A DNA stretch of 64,000 nt from Orrella dioscoreae (GTDB lineage Bacteria; Pseudomonadota; Gammaproteobacteria; Burkholderiales; Burkholderiaceae_B). Shown here in pieces: positions 17,476-25,275 of this stretch. Positions within the stretch are counted from its first letter, which is position 1. The number at the start of each line of letters is the position of its first letter. The DNA lies in the NCBI RefSeq assembly GCF_900089455.2, contig NZ_LT907988.1, positions 3,162,001 to 3,226,000 of the forward strand, written 5' to 3'. The translations under genes were made by a program, and so were the position numbers. Below the pieces are notes generated by a model. It was not told the DNA's origin and ran no database searches. It was given only the letters and a program-made list of their open reading frames with translations.

Positions 17476-18417
17476 TCAGTACGGCACGTTCTCGGAACGA
17501 TTGCCGCGCAACACCTCGACGGAGCGGCCCACCGGCCGGGGTGCGCCGGCCGGCCTCGCCGCAACGGGCGCGGCACCGGCGATCCCGCCCAGGCCCGTGC
17601 CGGCATAGGCGCGGTTGGCAGGCTCGCTCAGGCGCTCCCGTGCGCTGGCGTCCAAGCCGGAGCGTGCCGACAACACCGCGGCCGGCTCCACGAACAAGGT
17701 GGGGTCCGTGCCGTCGGCATCGCCCGCCGGGCGCAGCACCAGCTGCAACCGGCCGTTGCGGCTTGCCAGGATCAGATCATTCACGTCGACCAGCGGCACG
17801 GCCAGCAGGGCAGTGCGCGGCGCGGCATTAGCCTGTTGCGCCGCCTGCCGGCCGGCAGCCTGCGGCTCGGCGCCGCCCAGCACGCGCTCGCCATAGGCCA
17901 GCACGCGCACGCGCGGCTGCAGCAGGCGCGACTGGGTCTGCTCGACTTCGCCGCCCTGGTTGAAGGTCATGAAGACATCCACCCAATCTCCCGGCCGCAC
18001 ACGCCCGGCGGCGCCCGTCACCTCATCGATCGGCACCGTCACCGCGCGCTCGCCTTCATGCAATTGCTCCTGCAGGCCGCGCAACAACGAGCTGGCCAGG
18101 ACTGGCTCGCCCGGCGCCACGTCCAACCGCAGGAACTGGCCCCTTACCTGCCCGGGATCCGCGAACCCCGTGGCGGGCGCGACAGGCCACTGCACGACCT
18201 CGATGGCATCGGCGGGGATCGGCGCACCGGCCTCCAAGGCCTTCTTCGCCACGACCACCGGCACGCGCGCGGTGTCGGGTTGCGTCTGCGCAACCGGCGT
18301 CGGCGCCACCGGCTGGGGCGTGGTCGCCGGCCGGCTGGCCAGGAACCAGGCGAAGCCGCCCAGCAACACCGCGAAGACGACGAGAAGAATGGCAAGGATG
18401 CGTGTCATGCTGCTCAT
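17476..18417 (-). CDS. rcpC: RcpC/CpaB pilus assembly protein with SAF domain
   Basis: 313 residues. An N-terminal TM anchor (LAILLVVFAVLLGGFAWFL, about 7-25) is followed by a SAF domain (about 55-120, VVAKKALEAGAPIPADAIEV) and a RcpC/CpaB C-terminal domain (GDWVDVFMTFNQ). CpaB proteins sit in the periplasm with the secretin. Its ATG overlaps the preceding pilin-like gene's stop as ATGA. Confidence 0.9.
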   Translation of the reverse strand: MSSMTRILAILLVVFAVLLGGFAWFLASRPATTPQPVAPTPVAQTQPDTARVPVVVAKKALEAGAPIPADAIEVVQWPVAPATGFADPGQVRGQFLRLDVAPGEPVLASSLLRGLQEQLHEGERAVTVPIDEVTGAAGRVRPGDWVDVFMTFNQGGEVEQTQSRLLQPRVRVLAYGERVLGGAEPQAAGRQAAQQANAAPRTALLAVPLVDVNDLILASRNGRLQLVLRPAGDADGTDPTLFVEPAAVLSARSGLDASARERLSEPANRAYAGTGLGGIAGAAPVAARPAGAPRPVGRSVEVLRGNRSENVPY

Positions 18418-18875
18418 AGAAGGGCTTCCGGTTTCACCTGCACGACGGCCCTGCCCCAGACGGCATCAGGCATCCATCGCGACTCATCACCGCCCACCAG
18501 GGCGCCAACCTGCTGCAAGGCGCCGACCATCGGCCAGCGCGCAATATCGAAACTGACCACGATCGCCACGCAGTCCAGCGATGCCCCGGACCAGCCGCAG
18601 GACTGGCGGCGCGGCTCGCAGGACACCACCAGGAAACCCGCGGCCTGCGTGGCCCGCACGCAGCCCACCAAGGGGCTGACCGGTCCGGCCAGGCTGCCTT
18701 CGAACACGGCACGCGCACCCTCGCCCGCGGCAAAGGACACGCGCTGCTTGGCCCAGAACAAGGCGCCGTAGCTGACGACGGCGAAGAAAACAATGAAGAG
18801 CACCATCATCGTCAAGCCGAACTCGAGCGCGGCAACGCCACGCTGGTGGAAACGGGACAAGGCATTCGCGCTCAT
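18414..18875 (-). CDS. TadE-like minor pilin (second copy, TadF position)
   Basis: 153 residues. A short basic start is followed by RGVAALEFGLTMMVLFIVFFA, a prepilin-type TadE motif with Glu five residues after the Gly, then an extracytoplasmic domain with four cysteines. In Tad systems the TadE/TadF pseudopilins are cut by TadV and prime pilus assembly. It overlaps rcpC downstream (ATGA) and the other tadE-like gene upstream (ATGA). The frame stays open much further upstream, but that part is antisense-type shadow and was not used. Confidence 0.85.
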   Translation of the reverse strand: MSANALSRFHQRGVAALEFGLTMMVLFIVFFAVVSYGALFWAKQRVSFAAGEGARAVFEGSLAGPVSPLVGCVRATQAAGFLVVSCEPRRQSCGWSGASLDCVAIVVSFDIARWPMVGALQQVGALVGGDESRWMPDAVWGRAVVQVKPEALL

Positions 18876-19369
18876 GTCGCGCCCTCCACGGGCATGACAT
18901 CGGCCCCCAGCCGCACCTTGGCCTGAGCGGCAAGCTGCTCGGGCAGGAACAGCGCGCCCATGAGACCGAGGCTGATGTCCGGCACGAGCGGCGCCTGCCG
19001 GTAGGCATAGGAGACCCTGACCTCGATTTCGTCGCGGGCGGGCAAGTCCGCGCCGCAAGCCCCCTCGCCCGCAAGGAGGCCGGCATTGCCGCAGACGGCG
19101 ATCCGCACGCCCTCCTGGCCAGCCATGTCTCGGATCCACTTCGCGTGATCCAGCGCCAAGGCATGCGCGAGCCGCGCGCGCTGCACCATGGCGGCGTCGC
19201 CCTGCTGCCAGCGCAGCGCGCCACGCGCGCCATCCTGCGCGGCGATGTTCAGCGCCTGCTGCGCGGTGAAGATCAGGCCGTAGGTCAGCACGGCGTACAA
19301 CACGAAGAAAAAGGCCAGGAAAACCAGGCCGAATTCCACCGCATATGCGCCGCGCTGCCCTCCCTTCAC
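18872..19369 (-). CDS. tadE: TadE-like minor pilin
   Basis: About 165 residues. The prepilin motif RGAYAVEFGLVFLAFFFVLYA comes right at the start, followed by a domain with a Cys pair near the middle. I chose the GTG at 19369 because it overlaps the tadV stop as GTGA, the spacing seen throughout this operon. ATGs at 19393 and 19414 are in frame and would add 8 or 15 residues, but neither has a clear ribosome site. The product should be processed by TadV. Confidence 0.8.
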   Translation of the reverse strand: MKGGQRGAYAVEFGLVFLAFFFVLYAVLTYGLIFTAQQALNIAAQDGARGALRWQQGDAAMVQRARLAHALALDHAKWIRDMAGQEGVRIAVCGNAGLLAGEGACGADLPARDEIEVRVSYAYRQAPLVPDISLGLMGALFLPEQLAAQAKVRLGADVMPVEGAT

Positions 19370-19899
19370 GCCCGTCCCGTCGCCGAGAACCATAGCCAGA
19401 GCAGTGCGCCGCATACGAGGTGCGCCACATAGGGATGGACGCGGCGGCCCGGTGCGCGGTGCGCCCCCCTCAACACGGCCGACAAGGCATGCGCCAGTGC
19501 CAGCAACGTGCCCAACACCCAGGTGGCCGCCAGCCCCAAGGGTCCCAGCAGGAAGCCCAGCGCCGCCAGCGCCTTCACGTCGCCCGCGCCCATCTTTCCC
19601 ATGCGCCAGAGCGGATAGGTCAGCATGCCCAAGGCGAACCCCAGTCCCGCCTGCGCGAAGTCCGCCGCCCCCGTGGGCGCGGCAGCCTGGCGCATGGCCC
19701 AGGTCGCCAGCCACGCCGACTGCGCGAGCAGGGCCGCCAACAACACCTTGTTGGAGACCTTTCTTTCGCGCCAGTCGCGCCAGCCAAGCGCCAGGCCCAG
19801 GCAGAGGAACAGCAGGTACCACAGGCTTGCTCCGTTCACGTCGGGGACTCGGGGAAGGACGCGCGGCGCCACCGGCGGTGCCTTGCGGCACCGCGGCAA
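19366..19899 (-). CDS. tadV: TadV/CpaA prepilin peptidase
   Basis: An A24-family aspartic peptidase of up to 177 residues that processes Flp and the TadE-like pseudopilins. The two catalytic aspartates are in GWRDWRERKVSN and in the GxGD motif GAGDVK. About five TM helices are visible. The ATG at 19899 adds a 20-residue basic leader; a GTG at 19839 would start directly at NGASLWYLLFLCLG, which is more usual for this short family. Neither has a strong ribosome site. Confidence 0.88.
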   Translation of the reverse strand: MPRCRKAPPVAPRVLPRVPDVNGASLWYLLFLCLGLALGWRDWRERKVSNKVLLAALLAQSAWLATWAMRQAAAPTGAADFAQAGLGFALGMLTYPLWRMGKMGAGDVKALAALGFLLGPLGLAATWVLGTLLALAHALSAVLRGAHRAPGRRVHPYVAHLVCGALLWLWFSATGRA

Positions 19900-19924
19900 C
19901 CGCGCTCACATCCGGCGAAAGCGA

Positions 19925-20155
19925 TCAGCCGCCGCCGCCACCGCCCGCGGGCGGCGTGGTCGGGGTCTCGGTCTTGACCTGGTCGCCCACGTCGGAAAGC
20001 TTCTCGCCGATGCCGGAGAAGATGTCGTTCAGGCCGCCGGAAAGCACGCCCAGGGCCGCGATGATGGCCACGGCGACCAGCCCCGCGATCAGGCCGTATT
20101 CGATGGCGGTGGCGCCTTCCTCGTCGCGCCAGAATTTCAGCAATTGCGCTTTCAT
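19925..20155 (-). CDS. flp: Flp-type major pilin
   Basis: 76 residues, starting after a very good GGGAGGT site. The prepilin leader ends at Gly14 (RDEEG); the mature protein starts ATAIEY with Glu at +5 and Tyr at +6, then one hydrophobic helix (GLIAGLVAVAIIAALG). The C-terminus is odd: after KTETPTTPPA the protein ends in six consecutive glycines. Apart from the MHYT gene it is the most upstream gene of the operon. Confidence 0.93.
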   Translation of the reverse strand: MKAQLLKFWRDEEGATAIEYGLIAGLVAVAIIAALGVLSGGLNDIFSGIGEKLSDVGDQVKTETPTTPPAGGGGGG

Positions 20156-20220
20156 GATTACCTCCCGAAGGATTGTGTGTGGCCGTCGGCATGCGCGTCG
20201 GGCCGGTACTGCGGACACAA

Positions 20221-20246
20221 AACACCTGCCGGCAAGCGCCGGCAGG
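20221..20246 (-). terminator. hairpin between the MHYT gene and flp
   Basis: CCTGCCGGC (20225-20233) and GCCGGCAGG (20238-20246) form a perfect nine-base stem with a four-base loop. On the minus strand it is followed by TGTTTTGTG. It lies six bases past the MHYT stop and 66 bases before the flp start, so it either ends the MHYT transcript or attenuates read-through into flp. Confidence 0.6.
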
Positions 20247-20251
20247 CGCAC

Positions 20252-21064
20252 TCAGGACCCCTGCTTGCTTGATTTCGTGTCAAGCAGGGCATCCATGCGA
20301 GCCGCAACCTGCTCGCGATATTCGGTGGAGGTGCGGTGAAGCAGCCAGCGCATCACGACGAGCGTGAGCGCGGACAGGACGAACACGACATAAGGAAGCG
20401 ACGTGCCCCCCAGCAGCCAGGAAGCCTGCGTAGTGGTGGGCGTCGTGCAGATGATCGAGCCGGCAGCGGCGCCGGTGTAGTGCATGCCGCACACCGCACC
20501 CGCCATCACCAGCGCGGCGACCACGCGATGCCATTCCCGCTGCACGCTGAAGGCCAGCCACAAGGCGGCGCTGGCAGCAGCCACCGCGATCACGACCGAG
20601 GCAATCACCAGCGGTTCGCTCCAGGCAAAGACCGCGGGCATGCGCATGGCGGACATGCCGATGTAGTGCATGCCGGCCACGCCGACACCCGCCAGCACGC
20701 CCCCCGCCAGGCACCGTTGGGTGCCATAGCGGCCATGGCCGACATACCAGAGCGCGGCGCCCGCGAAGAACACGGCGACCAGGAAACTGAGGATGGTGAG
20801 GCTGATGTCGTAGCCCACCGCGAACGGAATGCGTTGGGCCAGCATGCCGATGAAATGCATGCCCCAGATCCCGATGCCACCCAAGGCCAGCGCGGCGACC
20901 AGGACGTAGCCCATGCTGACGGTGCCGGCGCCGCCCCCGATGCCCGGACGCCGGATACGCGCCGCCGCCAGCAGGGCGACGTAGGAGCCCAGTGCAGCGA
21001 TCACAAACGACAACCCCACCAAGCCGGCGTTGAAGGCCAGCGGCACGATGTCCCCAGGGTTCAT
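20252..21064 (-). CDS. MHYT-domain integral membrane sensor protein
   Basis: 270 residues from the ATG at 21064, which has AGAGGAGAA just upstream; a longer frame to 21130 lacks a site. Seven or so TM helices carry three MHYT-type motifs, GMHFIGM, GMHYIGM and GMHYTGA, proposed in the family to bind copper and sense O2, CO or NO. No GGDEF, EAL or kinase domain is attached; the C-terminus is a short charged tail. It stands directly before the pilus operon on the same strand, so a sensory link to pilus expression is possible but inferred. Confidence 0.85.
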   Translation of the reverse strand: MNPGDIVPLAFNAGLVGLSFVIAALGSYVALLAAARIRRPGIGGGAGTVSMGYVLVAALALGGIGIWGMHFIGMLAQRIPFAVGYDISLTILSFLVAVFFAGAALWYVGHGRYGTQRCLAGGVLAGVGVAGMHYIGMSAMRMPAVFAWSEPLVIASVVIAVAAASAALWLAFSVQREWHRVVAALVMAGAVCGMHYTGAAAGSIICTTPTTTQASWLLGGTSLPYVVFVLSALTLVVMRWLLHRTSTEYREQVAARMDALLDTKSSKQGS

Positions 21065-21466
21065 ATCTTCTCCTCTGTGATGCAGCCCCAGTTCAGGCCA
21101 GCAGGACCCTTGATTCCGGCGAAGATACATTTGTTACTTTCAAGGCTTCATCGCATTGAATATCTCCCATACTAGTATCAACTATTTACAGCGACAAGAG
21201 ATAAATCAATTACCTCCACTTTTGTCAAATTCGCTGCAACAAGAATATTGAACTTAAAATTTTCCTATGCGTTTCATAGCCTTATAAAAAATTGGCAGAC
21301 TTGGGGATAGTCCGGTTGACAGTTTCAGGGGCAGCCCAGGATACTTACTGATGAAACAGAGATGGAAATATATTGATACATAACTTTCAGCAGGATTTTA
21401 TTATCTAGACCTTGGGCGAACCCGCCCTCCCTCTTCCTGCGCGCCTTCCTGAACGAGTTGCCGCCC
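21065..21466. other. AT-rich divergent intergenic region (MHYT/pilus locus versus tpsB)
   Basis: About 400 bases with no gene. The middle (21130-21420) is far richer in A and T than the flanks. On the minus strand a possible sigma-70 promoter for the MHYT gene reads TTGACA (21223-21228) and TTTATC (21200-21205) with a 17-base spacer. I saw no sigma-54-type GG-N10-GC element here in either direction. Confidence 0.4.
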
Positions 21467-23191
21467 ATGATGTTTTTCCGCATCACCCGCCCTGCCCTCG
21501 CAACATCCCTGGCCGGTGCGGCCTGGCTGGCAAGCGCGTTGCCGGCCTGGGGTCAAGGCGCCCTGCGCGGCAATCCGGTGGACGCATTGCCCCCCCTCGA
21601 AAGACCCGCCCCGACACAACCCGCCACCAGTCCCGTCATCGCGGTGCCCAGCCCCGAGGAGGAGGCCATCCGCCAGCGTCTGGCGCAACGCCTGGTTCCG
21701 CGGCACTTCGACGTGACGGGTGTGCGCACCCTTCCCTTCGACCAGGTGCAGGCCATCCTGCAACCGCAGGCGGGCAAGGAGACCACCATCGGCCAACTGG
21801 CGCAGGAGGTGAACAAGATCACCGCGCTGTACCAGGAAGCCGGGTACCCCCTGTCCTTCGCCCTGCTGCAGGACCAGACGTTCGCCAACGGCCTGGTCGT
21901 GGTGACGGTGGTGGAAGGCCACGTTGGCTCGGTGCGCATCGAGGGCGACCTGGGCAGCGCTGAAGACCGGTTGCGCACGTTGGCGCAGCCCCTGGTCGAC
22001 CAGAAGCCGCTGACACGCGAACTGCTGGAGCGCCAGTTGAATCTGATGCGCGGTGTGCCTGGCGTCACGTTCACGCCCGCGCTCGACCTGCCCCGCCGGG
22101 CGGATGGGGCCAGCGAACTCGTCCTGACGGGCACGCACAAGCCCTTTGGCGTCAATGGCGGCGTGTCCGACCTGGGCACGGGCGTGCAAGGCTTGGTGAA
22201 TATGAGCGCCAACAGCCTCACGCCGCTTGGAGAGCAGGTTCGCCTGACCGCGGCGGTGCCCGTGAACCAGGACGACGTGCGCTATTTCGCGGGCGACATC
22301 CGGGTGCCGGTGGGCAGCGATGGCCTGGCGGTCAAGGTGGACGGCTACACCTATCGCGCGCGGCCCGATGACCAGGCGCTGGAGTACCTGGGCTTCGACC
22401 GCAAGGTACGCAACCAGCGGATCGGCGTGGGCCTGAGCTATCCGCTGCTGCTCAACAACACACGCTCCCTGACCGTGAGCGGCGGGGTCTACGCCACGCA
22501 GTCGCGCGACATATACAACCGCGACATCGACGGGGCGCAGTTCGAGCAGGACGTGCGCGTGCGCGCCGCCACCACGCAACTGCACTACGTGGAAACCGGA
22601 CAACGGCAGTCGCGCGACATCTCGCTATCGGTGTCACGCGGCTTCGACGCCGCGGGCGCGCGCCAGGGCATCACCTCGAACTTCGGCTTCACGGGCTCGC
22701 CCAACGTCGACCTGGACTTCACCCGCTGGAACCTGGAGGCCAAGCAATCCGTCATGCTGCCCGCCCAGTTCGGCGTCACGCTGTCGGGCGCCGCGCAGCA
22801 CAGCAGCGACGTGCTGCCCAACACGGAACAGATCTCCTTCGGCAGTTGGCGCTATGCCATGGGCTATCCGCAAGGCGAACAAAGCGGCGACAAGGGGTTT
22901 GGCGTATCGCTGGAACTGAACCGGCGCTTCGCCATCGGCGCCACGTATCTGAGCGTCGTGCAGCCCTACATCATGGCCGACTACGCCCGCACCTGGTACA
23001 ACGCGCAGTCGCTGCGCGTCTTCAACGATAGGCAACTCGTCTCGGCCGGCCTGGGGTTTCGCGTGACGGACGACCGCTACTACCTGTTCGACTTCAACGC
23101 GGCCAAGCCCATGGGGGAGCGTACGGTCAACGGCAATGATCGCGACTGGCGTTTCAACGCCAACTATTCGGTTTTCTACGACGCGTTCTGA
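21467..23191 (+). CDS. two-partner secretion translocator (TpsB, ShlB/FhaC/HecB family)
   Basis: 574 residues. A signal peptide (MMFFRITRPALATSLAGAAW, cut near PAWGQG) is followed by a Pro-rich linker, two POTRA domains (about 75-155 and 156-220) and a 16-strand Omp85-type barrel ending in Phe. The L6 hairpin motif is present as a variant (GYPQGEQSGDKGF). TpsB proteins export a large partner, TpsA, across the outer membrane. No TpsA-like gene follows. I chose the ATG at 21467; a TTG at 21458 is possible. A strong terminator follows, so it is its own transcription unit. Confidence 0.88.
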   Translation: MMFFRITRPALATSLAGAAWLASALPAWGQGALRGNPVDALPPLERPAPTQPATSPVIAVPSPEEEAIRQRLAQRLVPRHFDVTGVRTLPFDQVQAILQPQAGKETTIGQLAQEVNKITALYQEAGYPLSFALLQDQTFANGLVVVTVVEGHVGSVRIEGDLGSAEDRLRTLAQPLVDQKPLTRELLERQLNLMRGVPGVTFTPALDLPRRADGASELVLTGTHKPFGVNGGVSDLGTGVQGLVNMSANSLTPLGEQVRLTAAVPVNQDDVRYFAGDIRVPVGSDGLAVKVDGYTYRARPDDQALEYLGFDRKVRNQRIGVGLSYPLLLNNTRSLTVSGGVYATQSRDIYNRDIDGAQFEQDVRVRAATTQLHYVETGQRQSRDISLSVSRGFDAAGARQGITSNFGFTGSPNVDLDFTRWNLEAKQSVMLPAQFGVTLSGAAQHSSDVLPNTEQISFGSWRYAMGYPQGEQSGDKGFGVSLELNRRFAIGATYLSVVQPYIMADYARTWYNAQSLRVFNDRQLVSAGLGFRVTDDRYYLFDFNAAKPMGERTVNGNDRDWRFNANYSVFYDAF

Positions 23192-23218
23192 GCTCGGCCC
23201 TCCTGCATGACGCCATCA

Positions 23219-23242
23219 CGCGGCCCCATGGGCCGCGTTTTT
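23219..23242 (+). terminator. intrinsic terminator of tpsB
   Basis: CGCGGCCC (23219-23226) and GGGCCGCG (23230-23237) form a perfect eight-base stem with a three-base loop, followed by five Ts (23238-23242). Confidence 0.88.
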
Positions 23243-23319
23243 CATGACGCTGCACGGCCTCCCAACGATGTTCCGCGCCCCCCTCAGGATCAGGGAAAAC
23301 GCGAACCCCGCCCTCCCAC

Positions 23320-23449
23320 GTTACGTAACGCGCCCACGTAACGTCGGCCGGAATCACCCGCCCATATGTAACTTTCGCAGTCTTCGCATGGTCGCAGACC
23401 CGGGGCCATCGCAGTCCGCAAGATGCCTTGAAACCCTTGTTAAACAAGG
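23320..23449. promoter_or_regulatory. palindromic candidate activator sites upstream of the repeat lipoprotein
   Basis: In the 264 bases before the sigma-54 promoter there are GTTACGTAAC (23320-23329), ACGTAACGT (23336-23344), GTAAC (23368-23372) and a perfect inverted repeat CCTTGTTAAACAAGG (23435-23449). Relative to a start site near 23532 the last is centred near -90 and the first near -207, the distances usual for enhancer-binding-protein sites. Which one is bound is unknown. The rest of the gap (23243-23505) shows no gene. Confidence 0.5.
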
Positions 23450-23505
23450 CTCTCCGGCCGATCAAGCGCTTCGTTTCGTGTTCAGGATGATCCGCATTTT
23501 TGCGT

Positions 23506-23520
23506 TGGCACGCTTTATGC
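23506..23520 (+). promoter_or_regulatory. sigma-54 promoter for the repeat lipoprotein gene
   Basis: TGGCACG at 23506-23512 matches the -24 consensus exactly. ATGC at 23517-23520 matches three of four bases of the -12 TTGC, and the invariant GG and GC are separated by ten bases as required. The expected start is near 23532, 50 bases before the gene. The sigma-54 activator at 6420-7844 is the only one in the window. Confidence 0.75.
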
Positions 23521-23581
23521 GTAGGGAAGGTCATCAGGCGCATCGCCTGGCCTACCGACCCAAACAGATCTGGAGCACATC

Positions 23582-25249
23582 ATGAAAACGATCCAAAGTT
23601 CGACGCTGCATCGCACACTGATCACCAGCCTCATCCTGGCCGCCATGCTGAGCCTTTCGGCCTGCGGCAGCAGTTCCGGCGGCCGCGGCGGTCTCGCCGG
23701 TGGTCCCGGCGGCGGCGGCGATAACGGCGGCGGCGGCGGTGGTGGTGGCGGTGGCGGTGGAGACAACGGGGTGGGGCCCATCACGCCTCCGACTGCTCAG
23801 GTGCTGGGCATGCTCGAGACCACGCTCGGCAATACGGGCAGCGCGGTGGACAACCTGATCAACACCGGCGCGGGCGAGGCCTTGGGCACGGTGGGCGCGG
23901 CGCTCGACACCACCGTCGAACCTCTGGTGTCGACCCTGATTGACACGACCCATACGCTGGGCGGCGCCACGGGCCTGGGCGCGCCTGTCCACGGCCTGCT
24001 GGCACAGGTCGGCGGCGCGGTGGCGGACGCGGGCGACACTCTCGGGCAGGCAGGCCTGCCGGGCACGCTGACTTCGGGAGTGGGCGGGCTGGTGAGCGGC
24101 CTGGGCAATGCCGTGGGCAGCGCGGGCGGCGTCCTCCATGTGGGCGCGAACGACCTCACGCCGCTGACCACGGTCCTGGGCCATGCCACGAATGGCGTCG
24201 GTGCATTGACGGACGCGCTGGGCAGCGAAGGAGGCCTGCTGCATCCGGTGACGTCGGTACTCAGCGGCGTGACTGGCGGGCTGCTGGCGGGCGAGGGCCA
24301 ACCCATCCTGCAACCTGCGCTTTCCAACACGGGACAGGCGGTCGACAACCTTGCGCCGTTGGGCCTGAACGCCACGCTGGGCGGCGTGGGCGCGGCCGTC
24401 GACCCGATCGCGAGCCCCTTGGTCGGCACGGTCACCAACGTCACCCAAGGGCTGGGGACCAACACCGGCCTGGGCGTGCCCGTGGACAACCTGCTCAGTT
24501 CGGTGGGCGGCACCCTCGCCAATGCGGGCGGCACCCTGGACGGCACCGGTCTCCCGCTGGGCGTGGGCGGACTGGTGGCTGGCCTGGGCAACGCGCTGAC
24601 CAGCACGGGAGGCCTGGTCAACCCCAACCCCGCCAACCCCAATCCGCTGGGCGCGGCGCTGGGCCATGCGACGGGCGGCGTCGCCTCGCTGACGGCAGGC
24701 CTTGGAACCGGCGTGCTGCCTGGGGCCGGGCAACAGGGCGGCCTGCTCTCCCCCGTCACCGGGCTGCTGGGCGGCTTGGGCGGTGGCAACGCCTCGGGAG
24801 GACTGCTTTCGCCCGTCACGGGACTGGTGGGCGGCCTCACCGGCGGCCTGGGCGGCACAGGCGCGGCCAACGGCGGCCTGCTTTCCCCCATCACCGGCGT
24901 GCTGGCAGGGGTGACGGGCAGCGTTGGCGGTGCCGCGGGCGGTGCGAATGGCGGCCTGCTTGCACCGGTGACCGGCCTGCTCGGCGGCGTGACCGGCGGT
25001 GTGGCGGGCGGCGCCAACGGCGGCCTGCTGGCCCCGGTCACGGGCTTGCTGGGTGGTGTCACTGGCGCCGTGGGCGGCGTCACGGTGGCCGGTTCCACGC
25101 CGGCAGGCAGCGTGTCGGCGGGCGTCAGTGCAGGCGGAGCCAGCACGGGCGGCGCGGTGGGCGGCGGCGCCTCGGGCGGCCTGCTGGCTCCCGTGACCGG
25201 CCTGCTCGGCGGCTTGCTGGGCGGCCTGGGTGGCGCGCAAGCCCGGTGA
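23582..25249 (+). CDS. Gly-rich tandem-repeat lipoprotein (collagen-like/adhesin-like)
   Basis: 555 residues. The signal peptide ends in lipobox LSAC with Cys28. A Gly/Asn tract (about 41-63) with twelve consecutive glycines follows. Residues about 70-228 and 229-385 are two diverged copies of one 155-165 residue unit (compare NTGSAVDNL with NTGQAVDNL, and LGHATNGVGALT with LGHATGGVASLT). Residues 386-555 are six short units starting GGLLSPVTG or GGLLAPVTG. Length, lipidation and repeats suggest a surface or envelope structural protein; no enzyme motif is visible. A sigma-54 promoter and palindromes lie upstream. Confidence 0.8.
   Translation: MKTIQSSTLHRTLITSLILAAMLSLSACGSSSGGRGGLAGGPGGGGDNGGGGGGGGGGGGDNGVGPITPPTAQVLGMLETTLGNTGSAVDNLINTGAGEALGTVGAALDTTVEPLVSTLIDTTHTLGGATGLGAPVHGLLAQVGGAVADAGDTLGQAGLPGTLTSGVGGLVSGLGNAVGSAGGVLHVGANDLTPLTTVLGHATNGVGALTDALGSEGGLLHPVTSVLSGVTGGLLAGEGQPILQPALSNTGQAVDNLAPLGLNATLGGVGAAVDPIASPLVGTVTNVTQGLGTNTGLGVPVDNLLSSVGGTLANAGGTLDGTGLPLGVGGLVAGLGNALTSTGGLVNPNPANPNPLGAALGHATGGVASLTAGLGTGVLPGAGQQGGLLSPVTGLLGGLGGGNASGGLLSPVTGLVGGLTGGLGGTGAANGGLLSPITGVLAGVTGSVGGAAGGANGGLLAPVTGLLGGVTGGVAGGANGGLLAPVTGLLGGVTGAVGGVTVAGSTPAGSVSAGVSAGGASTGGAVGGGASGGLLAPVTGLLGGLLGGLGGAQAR
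23702..23770 (+). repeat. GGC/GGT triplet tract encoding polyglycine
   Basis: About 20 near-identical GGN triplets, mostly GGC and GGT, encode the Gly tract after the lipidation site. Slippage here would change length by whole codons and keep the frame. Confidence 0.8.
24737..25249 (+). repeat. six tandem GGLL(S/A)P(V/I)TG repeats
   Basis: Six in-frame units of about 20-55 codons begin with GGCGGCCTGCT-type DNA and encode GGLLSPVTG, GGLLSPVTG, GGLLSPITG, GGLLAPVTG, GGLLAPVTG and GGLLAPVTG. Units four to six are closest to each other, suggesting recent duplication. Such arrays can change copy number by recombination. Confidence 0.8.
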
Positions 25250-25275
25250 ACGACAGGAAAAGGACGGAGAAAATC

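Noticed and set aside
23317-23372. GTAAC repeats as a possible CRISPR or iteron array
   Set aside because: Too few, too short and irregularly spaced; more likely regulator sites.
23552-25240. Long minus-strand open frames opposite the repeat lipoprotein
   Set aside because: They only mirror the Gly-rich repeats; Gln/Ala/Arg-rich or Pro-rich nonsense composition and no start signals.
24737-25249. Tandem repeats as a CRISPR array
   Set aside because: Repeats are in frame, coding and without unique spacers.
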